Source of the DNA: Chromatiaceae bacterium
GTDB taxonomy: Bacteria; Pseudomonadota; Gammaproteobacteria; Chromatiales; Chromatiaceae
Assembly (NCBI GenBank): GCA_024235395.1
Contig: JACKMK010000002.1
Span: forward strand, 1,105,939-1,169,938
Length of the DNA stretch: 64,000 nt
Reading direction: 5' to 3'
In this document: in pieces, positions 7,328 to 15,909 of the stretch
How the letters are laid out: each line of letters opens with the position of its first letter
Numbering within the stretch: position 1 is the stretch's first letter
Notes under the pieces: generated by a model
Database searches by the model: none
The model's input: the letters and a program-made list of their open reading frames with translations, nothing else
What the model was told of the DNA's origin: nothing
Position numbers and translations under genes: made by a program

Positions 7328-9529
7328 TCAAAAAGGTGCAGTAGCCGATTCGTACCGCTGCCTCGGTTCATCCGGGGTCTCGGGTCTTGGACCCAGCAGC
7401 CGCAGCAGGTCATCGTATTCCACCGTCTCTTTCTCCAGCAACGCAGAAGCAAGTCGATCGAGTCGCTCGCGTGCTGCTTCCAGCAGCCTGCGCACGGCAT
7501 CGTGGCTTTCGGAGAGCAGGCGTTCGATCTCGGCATCCACGCGCCGCGCTGTATCCTCGCTGTAGGGCCGCCCCTGACCTAACTCATAACCCAGAAATCG
7601 GTCCTCTCCCGAGGATTCGTAGGCCGCCAGCCCCAGTTCGCTCATGCCCCAGGCCGTCACCATGCGCCGGGCCAGTCGAGTGGCCTGGATCAGGTCGTTC
7701 TCGGCGCCGGTGGTGATCTCGCCGATGGCCGTTTCTTCGGCGGTGCGTCCACCCAGCATCACGCGCAGGCGTGCGCCAAGATACTCCCGCGAGAGGTTGT
7801 AAAGGTCTTCGGAGGGACGTTGTTCGGTCACACCGAGTGCCATGCCATGTGGCACGATCGTCACTTTGTGTACGGGGTCGGCACCGGGGGTCAACCAGGC
7901 AACGAGAGCATGGCCGCTCTCGTGGTACGCGATCACGCGACGCGCGGCGGGATCCAGTGCGAGCGGCCTGATGTCACCCAGTACGATGCGGTCGAGGGCG
8001 ATTTCGAAGTCTTTACGTGCGATCTCGTCGTGGCCCTCACGCGCGGCGACCAGCGCCGCTTCGTTGCACAGATTGGCGAGCTGTGCGCCGCTCATGCCCA
8101 TGGTGATGGCGGCCAATACATCGAGGTCAACGTTGTCGGCCAACGCCAGCGGCTGACTGTGGATGCCAAGGATGCCGCGCCGACCAGCAAGGTCGGGCAG
8201 ACCAACCACGACTTCCCGATCAAACCGTCCGGGACGGCGCAGCGCCGGATCAAGCACGTCGGGCCGGTTGGTGGCGGCCAGCACAATGACGTTAATGCGG
8301 TCGTCGAATCCGTCCATCTCGACCAGGAGCTGATTGAGGGTCTGTTCGCGTTCATCGTTCACCTGCCCGAGCCCAGCGCCGCGGCGGCGGCCCACGGCAT
8401 CGAGTTCGTCCACAAACAGTATCGCCGGTGCGGCTTCCTTGACCTCCTTGAACAGGTTGCGGACACGGCTGGCACCGACGCCGACGAACATCTCGACGAA
8501 CTCCGATCCGCTGATTGAAAAGAATGGCACCTGTGCCTCACCGGCGACCGCGCGTGCAAGCAAGGTCTTGCCGGTACCTGGCGGACCGGCGAGCAACACG
8601 CCACGGGGGATGCGTGCGCCAAGGGAACGGTACCGATCGGGGAATTTCAGGATGGAGACGATCTCTTGCAGCTGCCCCTTGGCGGCATCGGCGCCGGCGA
8701 CATCGGCAAAGGTGACGGCGGGCGCCTGTTCGCGGTTGAAGCGACGTGCTTGCGACTGGCCGGTGCCGAAGATACTCTGCTGTTGTTTCATGGCGCGCCG
8801 ACCCATCCACCAGAAGAAACCTACAAGTAGCGCCGTGGGCAGGAGCGTGCCGAGCAGGCCCGCGAACCAATGCGGCGGCTTGGGCACCGCGACGATTTCG
8901 ACCGCATTGGTCTCCAGGAGGGGCAGGAGCCGCGGGTCTCCAACGGAACTCGGGAACACTGTGGTGAAGTCGACCACCTGGGCCTTGGGTACGGCGTCTT
9001 TCTCTTTGGCCGGCGTGCTCGTTACGGCGGGTGACGCCTTCTTTGTCTGCACGGCCCCCGATTTGTCGGCCTTCGTCGCTGGATTGGCTGTGCCTGGGGA
9101 CGCTTTGGCAGGTGTCACCGTACTCAACTGACCTGTGTGCCGGTCCCAGTCGCGCGCCCTGCGCAGTTTGCCGATGATCTCACTGCCCTGGATGCCAACT
9201 CGCTCGACGTTGCCGGCTTTGACCTCAGCGACGAAGCTGCTGTACGGCACCTTGGCGACCGTTGGGGTCTGCTGATTCATGAACATACCCGCCAGATTCC
9301 AGCCCACCAGCGCGATCAGCAATGCCCACCAGACGGCCACCGACTGCGGCGCAGGTGGTGGGTTGCCACCTGGTGACGATCGCCGATCGGTCGCGGGCGA
9401 TTCGGCGCCACGCGGACCTTTGTCCGTACTCAAGCGCAACCGTGAAATCAGCATCATCGCTGCGACGACCACCAGCGGGAGCCAAGTAAGCCAAGCGAGG
9501 CTCGGATTCCGAAACGCATCGATGTCCAT
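7328..9529 (-). CDS. ftsH: FtsH-type ATP-dependent zinc metalloprotease with extra N-terminal membrane segment
   Basis: Membrane-anchored AAA+ protease that extracts and degrades damaged membrane and cytoplasmic proteins. The product is 733 residues from MDIDAFRN, versus about 640 for housekeeping FtsH. Landmarks: Walker A GPPGTGKT (315-322), Walker B LFVDELDAVG (371-380), SRH (421-437), zinc motif HESGH (536-540) and Asp612 in the AENDLIQAT block. Three hydrophobic segments precede the AAA domain (about 9-28, 66-84, 221-241) instead of two, and the periplasmic part has an Ala/Lys/Pro/Thr-rich linker (140-184). It faces a sigma-54-like promoter at 9568-9583 and is divergent from the kinase operon. 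This looks like a stress-island second copy rather than the essential ftsH. Confidence 0.93.
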   Translation of the reverse strand: MDIDAFRNPSLAWLTWLPLVVVAAMMLISRLRLSTDKGPRGAESPATDRRSSPGGNPPPAPQSVAVWWALLIALVGWNLAGMFMNQQTPTVAKVPYSSFVAEVKAGNVERVGIQGSEIIGKLRRARDWDRHTGQLSTVTPAKASPGTANPATKADKSGAVQTKKASPAVTSTPAKEKDAVPKAQVVDFTTVFPSSVGDPRLLPLLETNAVEIVAVPKPPHWFAGLLGTLLPTALLVGFFWWMGRRAMKQQQSIFGTGQSQARRFNREQAPAVTFADVAGADAAKGQLQEIVSILKFPDRYRSLGARIPRGVLLAGPPGTGKTLLARAVAGEAQVPFFSISGSEFVEMFVGVGASRVRNLFKEVKEAAPAILFVDELDAVGRRRGAGLGQVNDEREQTLNQLLVEMDGFDDRINVIVLAATNRPDVLDPALRRPGRFDREVVVGLPDLAGRRGILGIHSQPLALADNVDLDVLAAITMGMSGAQLANLCNEAALVAAREGHDEIARKDFEIALDRIVLGDIRPLALDPAARRVIAYHESGHALVAWLTPGADPVHKVTIVPHGMALGVTEQRPSEDLYNLSREYLGARLRVMLGGRTAEETAIGEITTGAENDLIQATRLARRMVTAWGMSELGLAAYESSGEDRFLGYELGQGRPYSEDTARRVDAEIERLLSESHDAVRRLLEAARERLDRLASALLEKETVEYDDLLRLLGPRPETPDEPRQRYESATAPF

Positions 9530-9567
9530 TCGCAGGATCCTGTGTGTGACTGTATGACGATGACCCA

Positions 9568-9583
9568 AGCGAATTTTGTGCCG
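9568..9583 (-). promoter_or_regulatory. Candidate sigma-54 promoter of ftsH
   Basis: On the reverse strand CCGGCACAAAATTCGCTTG gives GG (complement of 9581-9582), ten bases, then GC (complement of 9569-9570). It lies about 40 bases upstream of the ftsH start at 9529. The TGGTT-N6-AACCA site at 9657-9672 is about 75 bases upstream of it. Confidence 0.55.
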
Positions 9584-9656
9584 GCTTCCAATGTTCCCGT
9601 TAGGTGCGTGCCGACCGGAGGATTCGCGTCGGACGACCCGTGACGATCGAAAGTAT

Positions 9657-9693
9657 TGGTTTATTCAAACCAGACCGCGGGTATCATGAACCA
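9657..9693. promoter_or_regulatory. Candidate enhancer sites shared by ftsH and the kinase operon
   Basis: A perfect TGGTT-N6-AACCA inverted repeat occupies 9657-9672. A weaker copy (CGGGT-N6-AACCA) lies at 9678-9693, 21 bases further. The pair sits between the divergent sigma-54-like promoters, a suitable distance from each, as expected for upstream activator sites of an NtrC-type regulator. Confidence 0.5.
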
Positions 9694-9745
9694 GGCGAAC
9701 GAACGGAAGTGGCCTCAACACGTGGCGACGAATGCGAGATTGTGG

Positions 9746-9761
9746 CGGCACGCAGCTTGCA
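9746..9761 (+). promoter_or_regulatory. Candidate sigma-54 promoter of the kinase-regulator operon
   Basis: CGGCACGCAGCTTGCA at 9746-9761 differs from the consensus TGGCACG-N4-TTGCA only in its first base. GG is at 9747-9748 and GC at 9759-9760. It lies 113 bases upstream of the kinase GTG start. It implies that the sigma-54 activator of this operon controls its own synthesis. Confidence 0.65.
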
Positions 9762-9874
9762 ACGAGCACTGCCTGCGATTCAGGGATTTTGACAGCGGGT
9801 TTTCGGTCGAGTAGGCATGCGATGTCGATAAAAGTTCAACTGAAGATTGACGGCGCTCAAGGGCAGGGCTTGCC

Positions 9875-11365
9875 GTGAGCCCGCCCAACGTTCACCTGTC
9901 GTTGGGACGCTTATCCGTTCGACGCATCTTCTGGCTCCCGCTTATCTTCACGGCCGTACTGATGTTGGTCGTGTTGGTTGGCTTGGTGGTGATGTCCTGG
10001 CGCAGCCTGGATCGACTGGGACCTGTACAGGAACACTTGGCGCACATCGCGCGGATCCAGGATGTCGGTTTGACGATGGAGCAAACGCTGCTCAAAGGCC
10101 TACGTGGAGCGCGCATCGACCAAACTGAGCTTGAGCAGCTGAGAGAGCAGGTACGTGAGATCTCGCTGCTGGAAGGCGCGCTGCATCCCGACACCCAGCG
10201 ACGACTCAACCATATCGTGCAGCGCATCGCGCAAACCAAGCCAGGTTCCGTGGAGATCCTGTTCGAGACGTTGGCGCAAGTGCGGGCGGTGCTTGCCAAT
10301 GAGCGCGAGCAGCATGACGGTCTTTTGGTGAGTCTGACCGAGAGTACGCGGGTGGAACTGCGCTTGGCGGTGTTGTTGCTGGTGGTGCTACCGTTGGGAG
10401 GTGGGGCAGCCTTGTTACTGTTGCAGCACCGCTTCGAACAGCCCCTTGCGGATCTGCAGCACCTGCTCAACCGTTTGGCTGAGCAGGATTTTCGCCTGGT
10501 GCCCGACGACGTGCTGAACCGAAGCGCCAAGCTAGCCAGGCCCGCCTTGCACAGTTTCAACGGCTTGGTTTCCCGCCTTCAGCAACTGGAGGCCGAACAC
10601 GAAGACCGTGAACAAACGCTGGAGCGCCGCGTGCGAGAGGCGACTGAGGCGTTGCTTGCGCAGAGTCGGGAACTGTCGCGTGCCGAGCGCCTTGCCGCGG
10701 TCGGTGCGGTATCCGCTGGCCTTGCGCACGAGCTACGCAATCCGTTGGCAGGCATCCAGCTGGCCTGTTCCAAGATGCACAAGCAGTTGGGTGACGGCGA
10801 TCAGGCGGCGCGGATGACCTCGGTCATCGTAGAACTCAAACGCATTACCCATCTGCTGACCGAGCAGGTCGATGCAGCACGTCACGCGCCAGAGCCGTTC
10901 GTCAACCTGAGTATCCGCGATACCGTGGACCAGTTACTCGAGCTCATGCGCTACCAAACACCGCCAAAGATCGCCCTGGAGTCGCGTATTGACGAAGGAA
11001 TGCAGTGTGTACTACCCGCGGCCGGGCTGCGCCAGGCACTGCTCAATCTGTTGCTTAATGCGGTGCAGATTCAAGGCGAAGAGGGACGGATCGAAATTGC
11101 TGGCGCCAGGCTGGACGGTCAGCTGATCATCGAGATCAGCGACGAGGGGCCAGGATTTCCCGAGGAGATGCTGCGCGCGGGCATTCGTCCTTTCGCAACG
11201 AACCGCGCCGGAGGTACTGGACTCGGGTTGGCCATGGTGCGCCGCTTTGTCCGCGACCTCGATGGCGATCTAACACTAGAAAATCGTTCACCACGCGGCG
11301 CGCGGGTAACCTTGCGCCTGCCTTGCGGTCCGCCCGCTGAATCGGGAGAAGAATCAAATGCCTGA
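9875..11365 (+). CDS. NtrB-like membrane sensor histidine kinase
   Basis: Inner-membrane sensor kinase of 496 residues. Two membrane segments (18-40 and 162-183) bracket a helical periplasmic sensor of about 120 residues. A HAMP-like stretch and coiled coil follow, then the phosphoacceptor His285 in SAGLAHELRNPLAG, N-box (NLLLNAVQ, 391-398), G1 DEGPGFP (423-429) and G2 GGTGLGLAMV (446-455). GTG at 9875 is the start read here. The gene overlaps the response regulator by 8 bases, so the two are translated together. The signal sensed is unknown; targets inferred from promoter motifs are protein-quality-control genes on both sides. Confidence 0.93.
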   Translation: MSPPNVHLSLGRLSVRRIFWLPLIFTAVLMLVVLVGLVVMSWRSLDRLGPVQEHLAHIARIQDVGLTMEQTLLKGLRGARIDQTELEQLREQVREISLLEGALHPDTQRRLNHIVQRIAQTKPGSVEILFETLAQVRAVLANEREQHDGLLVSLTESTRVELRLAVLLLVVLPLGGGAALLLLQHRFEQPLADLQHLLNRLAEQDFRLVPDDVLNRSAKLARPALHSFNGLVSRLQQLEAEHEDREQTLERRVREATEALLAQSRELSRAERLAAVGAVSAGLAHELRNPLAGIQLACSKMHKQLGDGDQAARMTSVIVELKRITHLLTEQVDAARHAPEPFVNLSIRDTVDQLLELMRYQTPPKIALESRIDEGMQCVLPAAGLRQALLNLLLNAVQIQGEEGRIEIAGARLDGQLIIEISDEGPGFPEEMLRAGIRPFATNRAGGTGLGLAMVRRFVRDLDGDLTLENRSPRGARVTLRLPCGPPAESGEESNA

Positions 11366-12758
11366 CACTCTGTTGGTTATCGAAGACGAGCCGCTCCTGG
11401 GCGCCGAACTGTGCGACGAGTTTTCGGGCAGTGGCTGGGATGCTGTGCACGCAACGGACCTCAAGCAGGCAGAGCGTTTTCTATTCGAGCAGCACCTGGA
11501 ACCGCTTGTTGTACTGTCGGACATGAACCTGCCCGATGGCAACGCCCTGGATCTACTTGAAAAGGTGCGTGCCAAAGGGTTGTTGAGCGAATGGATACTG
11601 CTCACCGCCTATGGTGGTGTCCCCGAGTCGGTGCGCGCACTCAAGCTTGGTGCATTTGATTTCCTGGAAAAGCCCTGTGACCAGGAACGCCTGCAAATTG
11701 TCGTGGCAGGTGCTGCACGCAGCGCGCGGGCGCAACGGCGGCTGCAGGATGAAGAGCGTACCCGAGGCGACCGTTACTCGCCGGATGCCTTCGTCGGCCG
11801 TAGCAAGGCGGCACGCGAGGTGAGGGATATGCTCGGCCGGCTGGCCAATGTTCCCTTTTCCGCGCTGCTGATCACCGGCGAAACTGGGACCGGAAAGGGC
11901 CTTGTAGCGCGGATCTTGCATTACGCTGGACCGCGTGCCAGCGGGCCGTTGATCGAAGTCAACTGTGCGGCGCTGCCGAGGGAGCTGATGGAGGCTGAGC
12001 TGTTCGGACACGAGACTGGCGCCTTTACCGGCGCAAAGGGTCGCCGCCGCGGCCTGATCGAACAGGCCAATGGTGGCACCTTGTTCCTGGACGAACTGGG
12101 TGAACTGGAACTGGATCTTCAAACCAAGCTACTCAAAGCGATAGAAGACCGGCGAGTGCGCCGGCTGGGCGGCGAGCGCGAACTGGATGTTGACGTTCAG
12201 GTTGTCGCCGCCACCAACCAGAAGTTGGAAGCGCGTGTCTCGAGTGGTGAGTTTCGCGCGGATCTCTACCATCGTCTCGCCGTGTTTCGCCTGGCAGTCC
12301 CGCCATTACGCGATCGTCGGGAAGACTTGGAGGATCTTCTGCCCGTTTTCATTGATGAGTTCAACGCCCGGTCCGGGCAACGGGTGGAGACGGTGCCGTC
12401 GACCGTGTGGCAACGTCTCGGTACCTACGGTTGGCCAGGAAACGTACGTGAACTACGTAATCTCGTCGAACGCTGCGTGCTGCTCGCCGACGGACCGGTG
12501 TTTTCTGAGCGTTGGTTGCATCTGGACAGTGCAGAGGCAGCGGGAGCCGAAGCAAGACCGGGCGCTCAGACCGACGGCGATCGTATCTGCCTGCCGTTGG
12601 ACGGCAGCATCAGCCTCGATGAGATGGAGCGCAGTATTCTGACCGAATCGCTGATGCGCAACAGTGACAATGTGAGCCTGACCGCCCGGGTGCTCGGCAC
12701 CACCCGGGAGAAACTGCGCTACCGTGTGCAAAAGTACGGATTGAAGACGAGTGACTGA
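11358..12758 (+). CDS. Sigma-54-dependent response regulator (NtrC family)
   Basis: Cytoplasmic transcription activator of 466 residues with three standard parts. The receiver domain has Asp55 in LSDMNLPDG as phosphoacceptor, acidic pocket Glu9/Asp10/Glu11 and Lys105. The AAA+ domain has Walker A GETGTGKG (174-181), the sigma-54 contact motif GAFTGA (221-226) and Walker B GTLFLDEL (240-247). A Fis-type helix-turn-helix ends the protein (SLTARVLGTTREKLRYRVQKYGL). GAFTGA means it works with RpoN holoenzyme bound at -24/-12 promoters. Several such promoters occur in this island, most with a TGGTT-N6-AACCA repeat nearby, making this protein the natural binder of that repeat. Confidence 0.95.
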   Translation: MPDTLLVIEDEPLLGAELCDEFSGSGWDAVHATDLKQAERFLFEQHLEPLVVLSDMNLPDGNALDLLEKVRAKGLLSEWILLTAYGGVPESVRALKLGAFDFLEKPCDQERLQIVVAGAARSARAQRRLQDEERTRGDRYSPDAFVGRSKAAREVRDMLGRLANVPFSALLITGETGTGKGLVARILHYAGPRASGPLIEVNCAALPRELMEAELFGHETGAFTGAKGRRRGLIEQANGGTLFLDELGELELDLQTKLLKAIEDRRVRRLGGERELDVDVQVVAATNQKLEARVSSGEFRADLYHRLAVFRLAVPPLRDRREDLEDLLPVFIDEFNARSGQRVETVPSTVWQRLGTYGWPGNVRELRNLVERCVLLADGPVFSERWLHLDSAEAAGAEARPGAQTDGDRICLPLDGSISLDEMERSILTESLMRNSDNVSLTARVLGTTREKLRYRVQKYGLKTSD

Positions 12759-12826
12759 CGCACGGGCGGGCGAGACGGCTCTAATAGTGGAAGACGAACG
12801 ATGAACGTACAGGTGGTTGCTGAACA

Positions 12827-13126
12827 ATGAGGTGGTCCACATCCACGTATCAACTCTATGCCGGCAATGCCAAGAACCTGATCCTTCGAGACCAGCTGGC
12901 CATCGACCGGACGCGCCTGGCCAATGAGCGTACCTTGTTGGCTTGGTGGCGAACAGCCTTGATGATGTTGGTATCGGGCATAACACTGCTGAAGCTGTTC
13001 GAAGGCAACATCGCTATAGAACTCATAGGAGGCGCGCTAATCCCCGTGAGCCTCCTGACCGCAAGCTGGGGCACGTACCGCTTCTGGCGTACACGTGCAT
13101 CCATCAAGGTTGCAGTCACCGACTGA
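12827..13126 (+). CDS. DUF202-family small membrane protein
   Basis: Protein of 99 residues with two hydrophobic segments at about 45-62 and 67-86 after a conserved-looking start. The family hallmark is visible: LAIDRTRLANERTLLAWWRTALMM spans about residues 24-47. DUF202/YidH proteins are inner-membrane proteins of unknown function and are common beside stress genes. It begins 68 bases after the response regulator and could share its transcript. No sigma-54-like site was seen in that gap. Confidence 0.8.
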   Translation: MRWSTSTYQLYAGNAKNLILRDQLAIDRTRLANERTLLAWWRTALMMLVSGITLLKLFEGNIAIELIGGALIPVSLLTASWGTYRFWRTRASIKVAVTD

Positions 13127-13164
13127 AACCATTCGGGCCGTATCCCCCAACGGCTGAATTTCCC

Positions 13165-13180
13165 CGGTTTATTTTCACCA
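13165..13180. promoter_or_regulatory. Candidate enhancer site of the YflT-like gene
   Basis: CGGTT-TATTTT-CACCA at 13165-13180 matches TGGTT-N6-AACCA at 8 of 10 fixed positions. It also shares GGTTTATT with the perfect copy at 9657. It lies about 61 bases upstream of the sigma-54-like promoter at 13241. A second TGGTT half-site is at 13194-13198. Confidence 0.4.
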
Positions 13181-13240
13181 ACTCGTCGCCACCTGGTTGC
13201 TTGCCATCCTGGCAACGCCCGTACCGTGGGGCGTTCGCGT

Positions 13241-13256
13241 TTGGCACATCCTGTGC
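13241..13256 (+). promoter_or_regulatory. Candidate sigma-54 promoter of the YflT-like gene
   Basis: TTGGCACATCCTGTGC has GG at 13243-13244 and GC at 13255-13256 with a 10-base spacer. It ends 74 bases before the GTG start at 13331. Confidence 0.55.
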
Positions 13257-13330
13257 TTCGTTGAGTTCATCCAAGCTCGAACAATTGATGGCGACCTGCC
13301 GTGTTCGATCTACAGACTAGGAGTGACATC

Positions 13331-13927
13331 GTGACCAGTGAAACCATTCATCCACCGTTGGCGACGACCTCGGTAGATTCCGAGAACGGAACACAAATAC
13401 CGCACGACACTGATGTGCACGACAAGGCCGTAATCGGTGTTTTCGATACGCATGTGCAGGCGGAGCGCGTTGTCAAGTCGATGGAGGCCAACGGCTTTCC
13501 GTTGCGCCAGCTATCCATCATCGGCAAGGGCTACCACTCGGAAGAACATCCGGTCGGTTTCTATACCACCGGGGACCGTGTCAAGACCTGGGGCGGTGCG
13601 GGCCTGGTCTGGGGCGGTCTGTGGGGCTTGCTGTTTGGCTCGGCCTTCTTTTGGGTTCCGGGCATCGGTCCGATAGCTGCTGCCGGACCATTCATTCATC
13701 TGCTCGCGACCGCAGCCCAAGGTGCCGCCGTCGTGGGTGGCATTAGCGCGCTGGGGGCGGCGCTGGTCAGTATGGGACTGCCAAAGAAGGATGTCGTCAA
13801 GTACGAAAGCATCGTCAAGGCGGATAGGTTTCTGGTCATCGCTCATGGTGATGCGCAGGAGGTTGCACGAGCCAGGCAGCTGATGGAACAGGAAAAAGCT
13901 AGCGAGACGGCAGTCATCGAGGCCTGA
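13331..13927 (+). CDS. YflT-like general stress protein with glycine-rich membrane-type core
   Basis: Protein of 198 residues. GTG at 13331 is chosen over an in-frame GTG at 13301 because AGGAGTGA lies 7 bases before it. An N-terminal ferredoxin-like part (AVIGVFDTHVQAERVVKSM ... QLSIIGKGY) resembles the general stress protein 17M/YflT domain, which appears split by a glycine/alanine-rich hydrophobic hairpin (about 84-150). It resumes as the C-terminal DRFLVIAHGDAQEVARAR strand-helix. The function is unknown; it is a recurrent stress-island protein. A sigma-54-like promoter and one enhancer-like site lie upstream. Confidence 0.72.
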   Translation: MTSETIHPPLATTSVDSENGTQIPHDTDVHDKAVIGVFDTHVQAERVVKSMEANGFPLRQLSIIGKGYHSEEHPVGFYTTGDRVKTWGGAGLVWGGLWGLLFGSAFFWVPGIGPIAAAGPFIHLLATAAQGAAVVGGISALGAALVSMGLPKKDVVKYESIVKADRFLVIAHGDAQEVARARQLMEQEKASETAVIEA

Positions 13928-14020
13928 TCGCGAATCGCAATTCGTTGTCGCGGCCTGGCTGTAGGGTTTCTGCGGTCTCGTGCCGGCCACATCCGATCAA
14001 CACAATTGGAGAGTACCAAC

Positions 14021-14398
14021 ATGAACACAAAGAACCTTGTCGGCACAGTGATTCTTTGCCTGCTTCCGTTTGTAACGCCCGTCCACGCCGGCAATGAGCA
14101 CGTGGTAGGCGTTGCGTCGCTTGGCGTCACAGTATCCGATCCCACCTACGCCGAGCGCAGGGAGCTCGACCTACCCAACGGCGGCGCTATGGTGCGTGAG
14201 GTCGATAGCACGGGGCGCGCATTCGACGCCGGTATGCACACGGGTGACGTGATCGTTGCCTTTGATCAGGTGCCCATCGACAGCATCCAGCATCTTTCCG
14301 ACCTGGTTGAGGAAGTCCCTGCCGACAAGCCGCTGCCGGTGTTGTTGTTGCGTGGTCAGGGTCGTTTCGTCGCCGTCGTATTGCCGGCGAAACATTGA
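14021..14398 (+). CDS. Exported single PDZ-domain protein
   Basis: Protein of 125 residues from ATG at 14021, preceded by GGAGAG. A signal peptide ends near VHAGN (residue 24). The rest is one PDZ domain: GGAMVREVDSTGRAFDAGMHTGDVIVAFDQVPI corresponds to the carboxylate-binding and following strands of the DegP/DegS type. No protease domain is attached. In stress-tolerance islands PDZ parts usually belong to DegP; here the domain stands alone, so a periplasmic adaptor role is an inference. Confidence 0.8.
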   Translation: MNTKNLVGTVILCLLPFVTPVHAGNEHVVGVASLGVTVSDPTYAERRELDLPNGGAMVREVDSTGRAFDAGMHTGDVIVAFDQVPIDSIQHLSDLVEEVPADKPLPVLLLRGQGRFVAVVLPAKH

Positions 14399-14480
14399 GC
14401 ACAGTCGCCAGAACCATGACACCCGGCGCGTCAGCTAACAGCTGTGCGTCACGTCAGACTCAACCCGGAAGCATCTACTG

Positions 14481-14876
14481 ATGAAACATACTGAAATCGC
14501 ATTACGGCATGCTCGATTTACCCTATTGCTCGGCGTGATCGCGTTGCTGAGCGGATGCGCGACGCTCGAAGGTGAGAGCGTTCCAGCTGTAACGGTCCCA
14601 GAGGTTGTCCAGATGAGTGACGAGGGGGTTCCCCCTCATGAGATCATCGACCGAATGCGCGAATCCGGCACCGCCTATCGGCTGAGCGCTGCGCAATTGG
14701 CAGGCCTGAGAGACAAGGGAGTGGCCGATCCTGTCATCAATTATATGCAGCGTACCTACCTGGATGCCGTAGCGCGACGGCAGTCACTCGCCGACTGGGA
14801 CAACTGGACCCGACAAGACGACTGGTGGTACGGCGGTCCAGCGTTTGGCTGGGCCGATTCCTGGATGATGCCGTGA
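14481..14876 (+). CDS. Small lipoprotein of unknown function
   Basis: Product of 131 residues with a hydrophobic leader and lipobox LLSGC (Cys near residue 28), so probably lipid-anchored in the envelope. After the anchor, the stretch VVQMSDEGVPPHEIIDRMRESG and the following helix look like a small SHOCT-like or helical domain. The C-terminus is rich in Trp/Tyr/Asp (QDDWWYGGPAFGWADSW). The family is not recognised. It lies between the PDZ gene and the ferredoxin on the same strand. Confidence 0.65.
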   Translation: MKHTEIALRHARFTLLLGVIALLSGCATLEGESVPAVTVPEVVQMSDEGVPPHEIIDRMRESGTAYRLSAAQLAGLRDKGVADPVINYMQRTYLDAVARRQSLADWDNWTRQDDWWYGGPAFGWADSWMMP

Positions 14877-14977
14877 GGTGCGGTGTTGAACGACGCGATA
14901 CTGCCAAAAGTGAGTGTGCAGGCGGCGAACGTGGTTGATATGGGTGCTTTCGCTGCCTACACGAACGGTGAGGGACG

Positions 14978-15811
14978 ATGAGCGACAACGATGTAGAAGC
15001 GAAACCGGGAAACGGATTGTCGGACCGCGCACGTCGCCGTTTTCTCAGCAGCCTGCTCACGGCTGGTGCGATGGTGTCGATACCGGGCGTACTGCTTCGT
15101 GCCGCGCAGACGGGGGATTCCGGGCCTCCACCTTCAGCGGATCAGGAGACTTTTCCTGGGGAGCGGCTCGGCGATCAGCCAGTCGGCGACAGTGTGCGCT
15201 GGGGCATGCTGGTTGAAGCGGACAAGTGCACGGCATGCGGAGCGTGTGTGGAGGCGTGTGATCGACTGCATCGTCTCCCCGATACGGGGCGTCCGGCGAT
15301 TGATCCGCAATGGTTGCGCATCTACAAGCTGGAAGACCCTTTGAGTAAGCGCCGCATCAACGTCCCTGTCATGTGCCAGCATTGCGCATCACCACCGTGC
15401 GTGGACGTCTGCCCCACGGGTGCGTCATTCAAGCGGGCGGATGGCATCGTTTTGGTGGACAAACACCTCTGTATCGGCTGTCGCTACTGCATGATGGCCT
15501 GCCCGTACGGTGCCCGTTCCTTCATTGCCTACGACACGGTCGATCACACGCCGTACAACCCCAGCGGCAAGGGCACGGTGGAGAGCTGCACGCTGTGCGT
15601 TGTGCGCATGGACCAGGAGCACATCGACGGCGTCAATGGGACGACCGCTTGTGCAGCGGCCTGTGAACGCGAAGGGCATCGAGCGCTGACCTACGGTGAC
15701 CTCAAGGACCCGGACAGTGCGATCTCGCGACGCATGGCGGAACTGGGCGCCATCCGTCAACTGCGCGCGGACCTGACCCTCGATACCGGGGTGCGCTATC
15801 ACGGCATCTGA
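14978..15811 (+). CDS. Tat-exported four-cluster 4Fe-4S electron-transfer protein (DsrO/HybA/PsrB-like)
   Basis: Periplasmic ferredoxin-type subunit of 277 residues. A Tat signal with RRRFLSSLLTAG (about 18-29) is followed by four cysteine clusters: CTACGACVEAC, CQHCASPPCVDVCPTG, CIGCRYCMMACPYG and the split CTLC...CAAAC set. This is the pattern of DsrO, HybA and TtrB/PsrB, which wire a catalytic subunit to an NrfD-like quinone-interacting membrane protein. Neither a molybdopterin subunit nor an NrfD protein is nearby, so it is an orphan here. Its start lies 101 bases after the lipoprotein gene. Confidence 0.85.
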   Translation: MSDNDVEAKPGNGLSDRARRRFLSSLLTAGAMVSIPGVLLRAAQTGDSGPPPSADQETFPGERLGDQPVGDSVRWGMLVEADKCTACGACVEACDRLHRLPDTGRPAIDPQWLRIYKLEDPLSKRRINVPVMCQHCASPPCVDVCPTGASFKRADGIVLVDKHLCIGCRYCMMACPYGARSFIAYDTVDHTPYNPSGKGTVESCTLCVVRMDQEHIDGVNGTTACAAACEREGHRALTYGDLKDPDSAISRRMAELGAIRQLRADLTLDTGVRYHGI

Positions 15812-15909
15812 CCGTCATGGACGGATGGTCGGTAGCGGTGTGGTACTTACATCTGTCAAGGCGACCGAACCGTCGTCGTCGGTTGCGCGAACGCTGCGGA
15901 GGCATCACT

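Noticed and set aside
14943..14956. GG-N10-GC upstream of the Tat ferredoxin gene
   Set aside because: The -24 half is GGTGC rather than GGCAC and the site is only 22 bases from the start codon.
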